Of a DNA stretch of 6,773 nt, positions 1-4,993 are shown piece by piece (positions within the stretch are counted from its first letter, which is position 1; each line of letters begins with the position of its first letter). The DNA is from Candidatus Nitrosopumilus sp. (GTDB lineage Archaea; Thermoproteota; Nitrososphaeria; Nitrososphaerales; Nitrosopumilaceae). The stretch spans positions 1 through 6,773 of the forward strand of contig DRGT01000148.1 of assembly GCA_011055585.1 (NCBI GenBank), read 5' to 3'. The translations under genes and the position numbers were made by a program. The notes beneath the pieces were generated by a model that ran no database searches, was not told the DNA's origin, and worked only from the letters and a program-made list of their open reading frames with translations.

Positions 1-408
1 GAAGTTTTAGGAAATTTGATTGAAAAGATGATGTCTAATGGGGCAAAAGATGTTACTATTTCATCCGCAATAACAAAAAAAGGAAGACCAACTCATCTGA
101 TCTCAGTAATATGTGACTCAAGTTCTGTAAATTCAATTTTAGAATTATTGATAAAAGAAACAGGAACTTTAGGAGTAAGAGTTCGTACCTCCGAACGTTT
201 TACTGTTCCTAGAACGAAAAAATCAATTCCTGTAACAATTGGTGGGCAAAATTTCACAGTTCATTATAAAATCTCCAATAGTGGCTTCAATAATTTCAAA
301 CTTGAATTTGATGATGTAAAGACTATATCAAATTCATTAAACAAAACTTTCAGAGAAACAGAAGAATTAATCAAGAATCAAGTAAAAATAAAGTTGAATT
401 CTAAATGA
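1..408 (+). CDS. larC: LarC, nickel-pincer cofactor nickel insertase, C-terminal part (5' end outside window)
   Basis: The reading frame is open from base 1 to the TGA at 406-408 and gives 135 residues with no real start, so this is the C-terminal third of a protein normally about 400 residues long. The TTG at 16 is internal to the family alignment and is not the start. Recognisable LarC C-terminal features are the opening EVLGNLIEKM helix, the GAKDV stretch, KKGRP (fragment residues 26-30) followed by a beta strand ending ISVIC, KETGTLGVRV (52-61), and an LEFDD element (101-105) matching the family's PEYED-like motif. LarC is known to insert nickel, with CTP hydrolysis, into the sulfur-bearing pyridinium nucleotide made by LarB and LarE, completing the nickel-pincer nucleotide cofactor. 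The C-terminal domain is the CTP-binding part. The gene overlaps larE by four bases, so the two are very probably co-transcribed and translationally coupled. In Lactobacillus plantarum larC is read by programmed frameshifting; any such site would lie upstream and is not visible here. Confidence 0.85.
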   Translation, partial: EVLGNLIEKMMSNGAKDVTISSAITKKGRPTHLISVICDSSSVNSILELLIKETGTLGVRVRTSERFTVPRTKKSIPVTIGGQNFTVHYKISNSGFNNFKLEFDDVKTISNSLNKTFRETEELIKNQVKIKLNSK

Positions 409-1202
409 ACAAATTAGACGAATTAATTAATTGGTTTGATAATAAGGGGAAGGTCATTATTGCGTTATCTGGAGGGGTAGATAGTGCTCTAGTAGCATAT
501 GCTGCGTATCAAAAATTAGGAAAATCTGCTATTGCGATCACAGCAGACTACAAAACATTATCTCAAGAAGAACTCGAAACAGCAAAAAAAGTTTGTTTAG
601 AAATTGGAATCACTCATAAGATAATTGAATATGATGAATTAGAAAACGAAGATTTTGTAAAAAATGATGAAAAGAGATGTTTTCATTGTAGGACAGAATT
701 GGGACATCATCTAACAAACTTACAAAAACAATTTGAAGCAAAAATTATTGTTGATGGCACTAATTCAGATGACTTGATTGACTATCGGCCAGGAATTGTT
801 GCATTAAGAAACTATGGAATTAGAAGTCCTTTGGCTGAGAATGAATTTACCAAAAAAGATGTTAGAAATGAAGCAAAGCGTGCTGGTTTGACAATTTTCG
901 ATAAACCATCTAACTCCTGTCTTGCATCAAGAATCCCTTGGGGTCAGCGTGTTACAGCCGAACGCCTAGTAAGAATAGAACTGAGTGAAAAACTTGTGAA
1001 ACAAACTATTAATGCCAAACAAGTTCGTGTAAGGGATTTAGATGGTATTGCAAAATTGGAAGTTGCATCTAATGAATTAAATTTGCTAAACGAAAAAACT
1101 CTCAAAAAGATTACCTCAAAATTAAAATTGTTTGGATTTTCATCAGTTATTGTCGATCCAGAAGGATACAAACCTGGAAAAATCAACATGATATCAGAAT
1201 GA
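405..1202 (+). CDS. larE: LarE, ATP-dependent sulfur transferase of nickel-pincer cofactor synthesis, predicted [4Fe-4S] type
   Basis: This is a full-length (265 aa) member of the PP-loop ATP pyrophosphatase superfamily. The N-terminal half has the PP-loop SGGVDS at residues 22-27, which binds ATP to adenylylate the substrate carboxylate. Later LarE hallmarks are VDGTNSDDLIDYRPG (116-130), RSPLAENEFTKKDVR (140-154) and DKPSNSCLASRIPWG (166-180), followed by a C-terminal domain ending DPEGYKPGKINM (251-262). LarE is known to convert the dicarboxylated pyridinium nucleotide to its bis-thiocarboxylate. Cys92 and Cys95 (RCFHC) plus Cys172 (NSCLASR) are the three conserved cysteines of the LarE majority, which in Thermotoga maritima bind a [4Fe-4S] cluster that relays sulfur; the L. 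plantarum enzyme has only one and sacrifices it. The ATG at 405 is embedded in the larC stop (ATGA), and I see no Shine-Dalgarno motif, which fits coupled translation. The larA-type enzyme that would use the cofactor is not in the window. Confidence 0.93.
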   Translation: MNKLDELINWFDNKGKVIIALSGGVDSALVAYAAYQKLGKSAIAITADYKTLSQEELETAKKVCLEIGITHKIIEYDELENEDFVKNDEKRCFHCRTELGHHLTNLQKQFEAKIIVDGTNSDDLIDYRPGIVALRNYGIRSPLAENEFTKKDVRNEAKRAGLTIFDKPSNSCLASRIPWGQRVTAERLVRIELSEKLVKQTINAKQVRVRDLDGIAKLEVASNELNLLNEKTLKKITSKLKLFGFSSVIVDPEGYKPGKINMISE

Positions 1203-1203
1203 A

Positions 1204-1210
1204 TTTTTTT
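1204..1210 (+). terminator. Oligo-T terminator after larE
   Basis: A run of seven T begins two bases after the larE stop codon, in the 43-base gap between convergent genes. Archaeal RNA polymerase commonly terminates at such oligo-T tracts without a hairpin, and none is seen here. The role is inferred from position and composition. Confidence 0.5.
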
Positions 1211-1211
1211 G

Positions 1212-1233
1212 AAAATATATCAGATTAGAAAAA
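1212..1233 (-). terminator. Weak T-rich terminator after the first PEFG-CTERM gene
   Basis: Read on the minus strand, T5 (complement of 1229-1233) and then T4 (complement of 1212-1215) follow the stop of the gene at 1246-2049. It lacks the T6-7 CC T6-7 arrangement found behind the three sister genes, so the call is weak. Confidence 0.3.
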
Positions 1234-1245
1234 TTATGTTTTGAG

Positions 1246-2049
1246 TTATATTCTGACCAAATTCCTCTTTGATGAAATTATGATGATTGATATTATTGAA
1301 ACTGCCAACACCAAGGATGCAATAGTTCCAAATTCAGGGATCACAAAGGTGCCAATTATCTCAATATCAGAGTCGATTTCCTCAAATTGAATTGTTATGG
1401 TTCTTGTGTTTGTATCATTTTGAATTTGGGTATATGGAACTTCAACACCATCAATTAAAATGATAAAAATATCATCCTTCACATCACTTTGCTTTGCATC
1501 AATTACAGTTCGAGGCAACTCCAAAGTTATCGCGCCATCACTTTTTGCATCAATCAAAACAATTAGTTCAAAAAATTCTTGATCTACTATAATATCTGTA
1601 ACATTTCCACCTATGATAATATATTCAATATCAAAAGTTCCTGACTGATCAGGATTTTCAACTTCAAATATCAATGATACTCCCTGCTCTTTTTTGAAGA
1701 AATCAAAATACACATCTGCAACACTATTAACTCCATAAAAGGCTCTAACAACATACTCTCCCCCCATTCTCCATAGAGGACCTTCAGTTCTTACCTCATG
1801 TGTGAAAGTTCCATCCTGAGCTACTTCGATCTGAGCAATTTCTGTAATACTTTCATTTTCACCTAGATGAATCACTTGAATTGTAACCGGTGTTTCTTGT
1901 ATGACAGTACTTACCTTTCCAGAAATAACAATAATGTCTCCTTCAAAATACACTTCTTCAGACAAAGTAATTTCAAGTAATGATTGAGAAAAAGCAGGTA
2001 AAATAAAAAATGACATTGCAAATACTATTAACAAAATTTTTGGTATCAT
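1246..2049 (-). CDS. PEFG-CTERM secreted surface protein, diverged paralogue (array member 1)
   Basis: The 267-residue protein has an N-terminal signal peptide (MIPKILLIVF onward) with likely cleavage near residue 21 in PAFSQ. An Ig-like beta domain spans about 24-115 and ends in the signature GPLWRMGGEYVVRAFYG. A second beta domain spans about 125-233 and carries LELPRTVIDAK (176-186) and DDIFIILIDGVEV (192-204). The tail is IEIIGTFVIPEFG, a hydrophobic segment (about 242-259) and basic KR (261-262). This is the PEFG-CTERM architecture of Nitrososphaerota: such tails are thought to be recognised by an archaeosortase that processes or anchors the protein at the cell surface. No enzymatic motif is visible and the ligand or function is unknown. 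It has the same domain order as the gene at 4016-4831 but is clearly diverged from its three sisters, including in the tail, which ends KRNLVRI instead of TRLSLIPRY. It converges on larE with a 43-base gap. The ATG at 2049 is directly followed by the signal peptide. Confidence 0.85.
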   Translation of the reverse strand: MIPKILLIVFAMSFFILPAFSQSLLEITLSEEVYFEGDIIVISGKVSTVIQETPVTIQVIHLGENESITEIAQIEVAQDGTFTHEVRTEGPLWRMGGEYVVRAFYGVNSVADVYFDFFKKEQGVSLIFEVENPDQSGTFDIEYIIIGGNVTDIIVDQEFFELIVLIDAKSDGAITLELPRTVIDAKQSDVKDDIFIILIDGVEVPYTQIQNDTNTRTITIQFEEIDSDIEIIGTFVIPEFGTIASLVLAVSIISIIIISSKRNLVRI

Positions 2050-2069
2050 GTAAAAACTAATGTCAGTTT

Positions 2070-2078
2070 CTATTTTTG
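2070..2078 (-). promoter_or_regulatory. Candidate TATA box for array member 1
   Basis: On the minus strand the motif CAAAAATAG lies 21-29 bases before the ATG. It is the weakest of the four array boxes, but it aligns in position with the clearer boxes of the sister genes (plus-strand CTATTT core in three of them). This implies a transcript with almost no leader. Confidence 0.35.
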
Positions 2079-2097
2079 CTTTACTATTGTAATGTCT

Positions 2098-2112
2098 AAA
2101 AAAGGAAAAAAA
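2098..2112 (-). terminator. T7-CC-T6 terminator after array member 2
   Basis: On the minus strand a run of seven T, two C and six T follows the stop codon by seven bases. The same composite tract follows the next two paralogues (3036-3049 and 3992-4006). The position is that of an archaeal oligo-T terminator. Confidence 0.6.
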
Positions 2113-2119
2113 TGAAGTT

Positions 2120-2995
2120 TTAGAATTTTGGAATTAGGCTTAATCTTGTTTTTGCAGACACTGCAATTATTGATATAATTGCAACTGCAAGAATCAAAGC
2201 CGCAATAGCACCAAATTCTGGAATCACAAAGGTACCAATGATTTCGATTTCTTCAGTTCCAGCTGGGAATTCAACTGTAACTTGATTTCCATCAATTTCT
2301 ACGTCATCCCATTCTTCACCGTCAACAAGAACCATAAATATTCCTCCAAGTACATCACTTGATGGATTTAGGGTTATAGTTCCTGGTTCAGTAGAACTAA
2401 TTGATACTATTATTGATTTATCAACAGTGTTTGCACGAGCACCTGTTACTGTTCCACCTGAAATACTAAATGGTACACAAGCAACACCGTCAATTGACAG
2501 TTCACTTGGACTACATTTTACAGTTGGTACTGGCGTCACAAATGAAGGAGTTAAGCCACCTGTTAATTCAATAAGAGCTTTGTTGCTAACTGCTTGATTT
2601 CCGTATTGAACTCGAATGGTATAGGTACCGTCGTATTTCCACAAGTTGCCTTGAGTGTTTAATATTGTACTAAACCTTCCATTACTATCGACCGTTAATT
2701 GATCAATTGTAACTATGTTGTTTGTTGGACTAATCACTGTCACTGTAACTGGAGTACCAATTCTGATGTTCGCAACTGCACCATCAACACGTATTGTTGA
2801 TTCGTGGTCATATGTTATTTTATCAGTCCAAACTGATACCGGCACTTCTTTTAGCAGGGCCATTTCAGCTGACAACTGTGGATCTCCTTCACAGCCAACA
2901 CATGCTGGTGGAAGAGCTGCATAAGTTGATGAGATTGATAAAGTTCCCACCACAGCCAAAACGGCGATCAGAACGTACGACGTTCGAATGTTCAT
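2120..2995 (-). CDS. PEFG-CTERM secreted surface protein with four extracellular cysteines (array member 2)
   Basis: The 291-residue protein starts with a signal peptide (MNIRTSYVLIAVLAVVG), with likely cleavage near residue 26-27 (TYA/A). The new N-terminus carries a CxxC motif, PACVGCEG (Cys32, Cys35). An Ig-like beta domain follows at about 51-144 with the family signature NLWKYDGTYTIRVQYG (117-132). A threonine/proline-rich link (149-158) is followed by a second cysteine pair, Cys161 and Cys173. The second beta domain (about 193-254) is related to that of the neighbours, but the LPRxxIDAK motif is replaced by LNPSSDVLGG. IEIIGTFVIPEFG, a hydrophobic anchor and AKTR complete the PEFG-CTERM tail. 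It is predicted to be exported and processed by an archaeosortase. The cysteines are unique in this array and could form disulfides, bind a metal or be lipid-modified; the sequence does not decide. Its tail DNA is nearly identical to that of the gene at 4016. Function is unknown. Confidence 0.87.
   Translation of the reverse strand: MNIRTSYVLIAVLAVVGTLSISSTYAALPPACVGCEGDPQLSAEMALLKEVPVSVWTDKITYDHESTIRVDGAVANIRIGTPVTVTVISPTNNIVTIDQLTVDSNGRFSTILNTQGNLWKYDGTYTIRVQYGNQAVSNKALIELTGGLTPSFVTPVPTVKCSPSELSIDGVACVPFSISGGTVTGARANTVDKSIIVSISSTEPGTITLNPSSDVLGGIFMVLVDGEEWDDVEIDGNQVTVEFPAGTEEIEIIGTFVIPEFGAIAALILAVAIISIIAVSAKTRLSLIPKF
2164..2256. repeat. 93-bp direct repeat, copy 1 (pairs with 4060-4152)
   Basis: These 93 bases, encoding the end of the second beta domain, PEFG and the membrane segment of array member 2, are identical to 4060-4152 in array member 4, with no mismatch even at third codon positions. 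Over 2128-2256 only two mismatches occur. See findings for the mosaic interpretation. Confidence 0.9.
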
Positions 2996-2999
2996 CTTG

Positions 3000-3015
3000 T
3001 TTGCGCTTTAGCAAA
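3000..3015. promoter_or_regulatory. Small inverted repeat at the predicted transcription start of array member 2
   Basis: TTTGC (3000-3004) and GCAAA (3011-3015) form a five-base inverted repeat around a six-base spacer, just upstream of the ATG and between it and the TATA box. It could be an operator half-site pair or chance; five base pairs are not significant alone. Confidence 0.2.
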
Positions 3016-3020
3016 GTCTC

Positions 3021-3035
3021 TATTTATGTATATTT
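3021..3035 (-). promoter_or_regulatory. TATA box for array member 2
   Basis: The minus strand reads AAATATACATAAATA here, with the proximal end 26 bases before the ATG. The 11-base core ATACATAAATA recurs exactly at 3937-3947, at the equivalent spacing (27 bases) before the next paralogue. With a typical archaeal TATA-to-start distance, transcription would begin within a few bases of the ATG, giving a nearly leaderless mRNA. Confidence 0.6.
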
Positions 3036-3049
3036 AAAAAAGGAAAAAA
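3036..3049 (-). terminator. T6-CC-T6 terminator after array member 3
   Basis: On the minus strand a T6-CC-T6 tract follows the stop codon of the gene at 3059 by nine bases and abuts the TATA box of the next gene downstream (3021-3035). It is part of the 110-bp block duplicated at 3993-4102, so terminator and coding tail were copied together. Confidence 0.6.
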
Positions 3050-3145
3050 TTTAAAGATCTAGTACCTTGGAATTAGGCTTAATCTTGTTTTTGCAGATAC
3101 TACAATTATTGATATAATTGCAACTGCAAGAATCAAAGCCGCAAT
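3036..3145. repeat. 110-bp direct repeat, copy 1 (pairs with 3993-4102)
   Basis: The block covers the terminator tract, the stop codon and the last 28 codons of array member 3 (membrane anchor and basic tail). It matches 3993-4102 base for base at an offset of 957. Identity breaks at 3146 (G against A at 4103) and before 3036 (T against A). Confidence 0.9.
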
Positions 3146-3910
3146 GGCGCCAAATTCTGGAATTACTGCACCATCAACAACTTCCACTTCTGCAGAATCT
3201 GTAAATAAAGCTCCTCCCTGTGAAGCAGAAATAGTATAGAAACCATTTTGTTTCCATTGGTTGCCACCTACATTAATTTCGGCCATAAAGTCACCATTTG
3301 CATCTGGTGAGACTTGGTCAGTATGTATTATGTTGCCAAACGTTGGCTCAGTTACAATAATGGTTACATCCATGTTAGTGCGTTTTGTATGGCCACTAAC
3401 TCCAATCCAAGTACCACCTAAAGGTGCATCAACTTCAATTATTAACCCTGCATCCTGACTTATAGTGCTGCCAGAAAATACAATATTTTCTAAAAAGTCC
3501 TCTGAAACATTAGTTGCAAGTGTTTTTCCACCAACTACTTCAACTGGTAAGGCAATAGTATACAGTGTATTTTCTCCATGTTGAGTAGTAATTGTATATA
3601 CTCCATCAAATTTCCATAATGAGCCACCTACATTAAATTCGGTTGAAAATTTACCATTTGCATCTGGTGAGACTTGAGCAAGAGCAATAAAGTTTCCATT
3701 TGGAGCTGTCACTTTAATTGCAATAGGAGTTACTTTGCTTGTTTCCCCGCTTACTAAAATTTTAGAAGAACCCTCATTTGCTGTAACTGTTACTGCCATT
3801 CCCTGTTTTGCCAATTGTGCAAAAGCTCCCTCTTGAAATGCAAATCCTGAAACTAAGATGACACCAAGTGCGATCAAAGAAAACATCATTGTAGGTCCTT
3901 TAAACTTCAT
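3059..3910 (-). CDS. PEFG-CTERM secreted surface protein with two tandem Ig-like domains (array member 3)
   Basis: I place the start at the ATG at 3908-3910 (283 aa), because it gives a typical signal peptide (MKFKGPTMMFSLIALGVILV, cleavage near AFA/Q at 31-32) and sits 27 bases after a TATA box. An in-frame ATG at 3980-3982 would add 24 residues before the signal peptide and lie upstream of that promoter. The mature protein has two Ig-like repeats offset by 120 residues: QVSPDANGKF and NVGGSLWKFDGVYTI (79-107) recur as QVSPDANGDF and NVGGNQWKQNGFYTI (199-227). It lacks the second, LPRxxIDAK-type domain of its neighbours; the second Ig-like repeat leads straight to VIPEFG, a hydrophobic segment and AKTR. 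It is predicted to be exported and handled by an archaeosortase. No catalytic motif is seen; a structural or adhesive surface role is only a guess. Its tail DNA is identical to that of the gene at 4016. Confidence 0.86.
   Translation of the reverse strand: MKFKGPTMMFSLIALGVILVSGFAFQEGAFAQLAKQGMAVTVTANEGSSKILVSGETSKVTPIAIKVTAPNGNFIALAQVSPDANGKFSTEFNVGGSLWKFDGVYTITTQHGENTLYTIALPVEVVGGKTLATNVSEDFLENIVFSGSTISQDAGLIIEVDAPLGGTWIGVSGHTKRTNMDVTIIVTEPTFGNIIHTDQVSPDANGDFMAEINVGGNQWKQNGFYTISASQGGALFTDSAEVEVVDGAVIPEFGAIAALILAVAIISIIVVSAKTRLSLIPRY
3293..3316. repeat. 24-bp intragenic repeat, copy 1 (pairs with 3653-3676)
   Basis: The 24 bases encoding the QVSPDANG region of the second Ig-like domain are identical to 3653-3676 in the first. 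A flanking 14-base match (3263-3276 with 3623-3636) has the same 360-base offset. This marks an internal domain duplication young enough to leave DNA identity, or one kept similar by conversion. Confidence 0.85.
3653..3676. repeat. 24-bp intragenic repeat, copy 2 (pairs with 3293-3316)
   Basis: This is the partner of 3293-3316, in the first Ig-like domain of array member 3, exactly 360 bases (120 codons) away. Confidence 0.85.
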
Positions 3911-3936
3911 CTTATCTGAGAGGTAGAAATTGTCAT

Positions 3937-3954
3937 TATTTATGTATTTTAAAT
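3937..3954 (-). promoter_or_regulatory. TATA box for array member 3
   Basis: The minus strand reads ATTTAAAATACATAAATA here, ending 27 bases before the chosen ATG at 3910. The ATACATAAATA core is shared exactly with the promoter at 3021-3031. Its location supports 3910 as the start and argues against the longer frame from 3982. Confidence 0.6.
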
Positions 3955-3991
3955 GTAAAAAAAAGTCTACCATTTCATGCATTTTAATCCC

Positions 3992-4006
3992 AAAAAAAGG
4001 AAAAAA
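3992..4006 (-). terminator. T6-CC-T7 terminator after array member 4
   Basis: The minus-strand T6-CC-T7 tract begins nine bases after the stop codon at 4016. All but one base of it lies inside the duplicated 110-bp block. It separates this gene's transcript from the promoter of array member 3. Confidence 0.6.
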
Positions 4007-4102
4007 TTTAAAGATCTAGTACCTTGGAATTAGGCTTAATCTTGTTTTTGCAGATACTACAATTATTGATATAATTGCAACTGCAAGAATCAAAGCCGCA
4101 AT
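3993..4102. repeat. 110-bp direct repeat, copy 2 (pairs with 3036-3145)
   Basis: This exact copy of 3036-3145 includes 3' untranslated sequence, stop codon and anchor-coding bases of array member 4. It overlaps the other repeat (4060-4152) by 43 bases, inside the codons for the hydrophobic anchor. Confidence 0.9.
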
Positions 4103-4831
4103 AGCACCAAATTCTGGAATCACAAAGGTACCAATGATTTCGATTTCTTCAGACCCATCAAAGAATGCTATTGTCAAAGTCCTATCTGAACTAGTTGTTG
4201 TTTCATCAAAGTCCACTTCCTCTGCATCAACTAGGACAAAGAATTCATCATCATCACCATTCAGTTTTGCATCAATTAATGCTCTTGGCAATATGATAGT
4301 TAGTTCTCCATCGCTTGTTGTGGAAATTTCAATGATCAATGAGTTTGCATCCACATCAGCAGTTATGCTGAGAATACTACCTCCGGTAATGCTGTATCCA
4401 ACTGTATATCCTTCAACATCTATTGAAGGTCCTCCAGGTCCAGGACCAGGTCCGCCTGTTGAACCGCCAAATTCAAACGTTGCTTCAGCTGTTCTTGCTG
4501 ATGTTCCATAGAGAACCTTGATTGTGTATGTTCCAGATGATTTCCATAGTATACCACCTGCAGTTAGTTCTGTGCTAAACATTTTATCTGCACCAACATC
4601 AAGCTGTTGAACGGTTACCAAATTCCCATTGGGAGCTACCACTTGCAAAGTAACAGCATATCCTGATAGAAGGTCAGTAACTTCTCCAGAAAGGATAATC
4701 GTCTCTCCATCTGAATAAGATGACTTGTCAGTGGAAATAGTAATTGGATCTGTCTGTGCAAAAGCTGGTGTTACTCCAATACTAGAAATTAAAATTGCTG
4801 TTAAAGTAAACACCATCAATTGAGATCTCAT
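4016..4831 (-). CDS. PEFG-CTERM secreted surface protein with Gly/Pro linker (array member 4)
   Basis: The 271-residue protein has a signal peptide (MRSQLMVFTLTAILISS) with cleavage predicted at AFA/Q (25-26). An Ig-like domain spans about 28-121, with SYSDGETIILSGEV (38-51), VAPNGN (65-70) and ILWKSSGTYTIKVLYG (94-109). A flexible GGSTGGPGPGPGG linker (122-134) follows. The second beta domain (about 150-234) carries the array's clearest ILPRALIDAK (180-189) and DDDEFFVLVDAEEVDFDE (193-210). IEIIGTFVIPEFG (PEFG at 239-242), a hydrophobic segment and AKTR form the sorting tail. PEFG-CTERM proteins of Nitrososphaerota are predicted to be exported and processed by an archaeosortase. Acidic residues in the second domain could bind calcium, but no defined EF-hand is present. 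It is divergent from rpoH, with 170 bases between, and its 3' end is a sequence mosaic of its two neighbours. Biological role is unknown. Confidence 0.88.
   Translation of the reverse strand: MRSQLMVFTLTAILISSIGVTPAFAQTDPITISTDKSSYSDGETIILSGEVTDLLSGYAVTLQVVAPNGNLVTVQQLDVGADKMFSTELTAGGILWKSSGTYTIKVLYGTSARTAEATFEFGGSTGGPGPGPGGPSIDVEGYTVGYSITGGSILSITADVDANSLIIEISTTSDGELTIILPRALIDAKLNGDDDEFFVLVDAEEVDFDETTTSSDRTLTIAFFDGSEEIEIIGTFVIPEFGAIAALILAVAIISIIVVSAKTRLSLIPRY
4060..4152. repeat. 93-bp direct repeat, copy 2 (pairs with 2164-2256)
   Basis: This exact match to array member 2 at an offset of 1896 bases spans the anchor, PEFG and the EEIEIIGT-coding segment of array member 4. It continues beyond the point where identity with array member 3 stops (4103). 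Confidence 0.9.
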
Positions 4832-4848
4832 TGAAATTACGCTTCAAT
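4830..4848. promoter_or_regulatory. Inverted repeat between start codon and TATA box of array member 4
   Basis: ATTGAA (4830-4835) and TTCAAT (4843-4848) are a six-base inverted repeat around ATTACGC. It touches the start codon and covers the expected transcription start, where a repressor could act. The repeat is short and AT-rich, so it may be chance. Confidence 0.25.
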
Positions 4849-4852
4849 TTGT

Positions 4853-4864
4853 AACTATTTAAGG
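4853..4864 (-). promoter_or_regulatory. TATA box for array member 4
   Basis: The minus strand reads CCTTAAATAGTT, with the TTAAATAG core 24-31 bases before the ATG. The spacing matches the boxes of the sister genes, again predicting a very short leader or none. Confidence 0.5.
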
Positions 4865-4916
4865 TTATGAAAAAAATTCTTGACTAAAATACAAATTTTT
4901 GCGCAAGCCAGATTAG

Positions 4917-4927
4917 ATATATATTAA
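4917..4927 (+). promoter_or_regulatory. Candidate TATA box for rpoH-rpoB
   Basis: ATATATATTAA is the best TATA-like element in the 170-base divergent region on the plus strand. Transcription would start around 4945-4955, leaving a leader of about 50 bases that includes the Shine-Dalgarno site at 4989. A weaker TTTATTGG near 4961 is an alternative. Nearby, TTGCGCAA (4899-4906) is an eight-base palindrome of unknown meaning. I see no RNA gene or small ORF of note in this gap. Confidence 0.45.
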
Positions 4928-4988
4928 CCTCTCGGTGACTTTTTTCAGTTTGTGTGTTCTTTTATTGGTTACAACTAATGTTATGCGC

Positions 4989-4993
4989 GAGGT
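4989..4993 (+). promoter_or_regulatory. Shine-Dalgarno site of rpoH (fixes a TTG start)
   Basis: GAGGT lies eight bases before the TTG at 5002. An in-frame TGA at 4996-4998 excludes any upstream start, and no in-frame ATG occurs before the conserved VPKHE region, so this site and the TTG define initiation. Confidence 0.6.

Noticed and set aside
944..1189. Minus-strand open frame of 81 codons inside larE
   Set aside because: It lies wholly opposite conserved larE sequence and has no recognisable protein features.
405..1202. NAD synthase, asparagine synthetase or QueC/ExsB-type enzyme
   Set aside because: The SGGVDS loop is shared by all of these, but the YRPG, KPSNSCLASR and C-terminal EGYKPGKINM elements and the larC neighbour are specific to LarE.
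2715..3054. Two plus-strand open frames (2715-2924 and 2794-3054)
   Set aside because: They are antisense to the well-supported gene at 2120-2995, overlap each other and show no recognisable family features.
3911..3982. Upstream in-frame ATG at 3980-3982 extending array member 3 by 24 residues
   Set aside because: The extension places a hydrophilic stretch before a good signal peptide and starts upstream of the TATA box at 3937-3954; the ATG at 3910 fits both signal peptide and promoter.
2128..4152. Long direct repeats as ends of a mobile element or CRISPR-like repeats
   Set aside because: The repeats lie in homologous coding tails, there is no transposase, terminal inverted repeat or regular spacer pattern, and paralogy explains them.
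4134..4511. Plus-strand open frame of 125 codons opposite array member 4, Ser- and Pro-rich; a similar smaller one at 3261-3458
   Set aside because: The composition is what the complement of Asp/Glu/Gly-rich codons produces, and the opposite strand has a full secreted-protein architecture.
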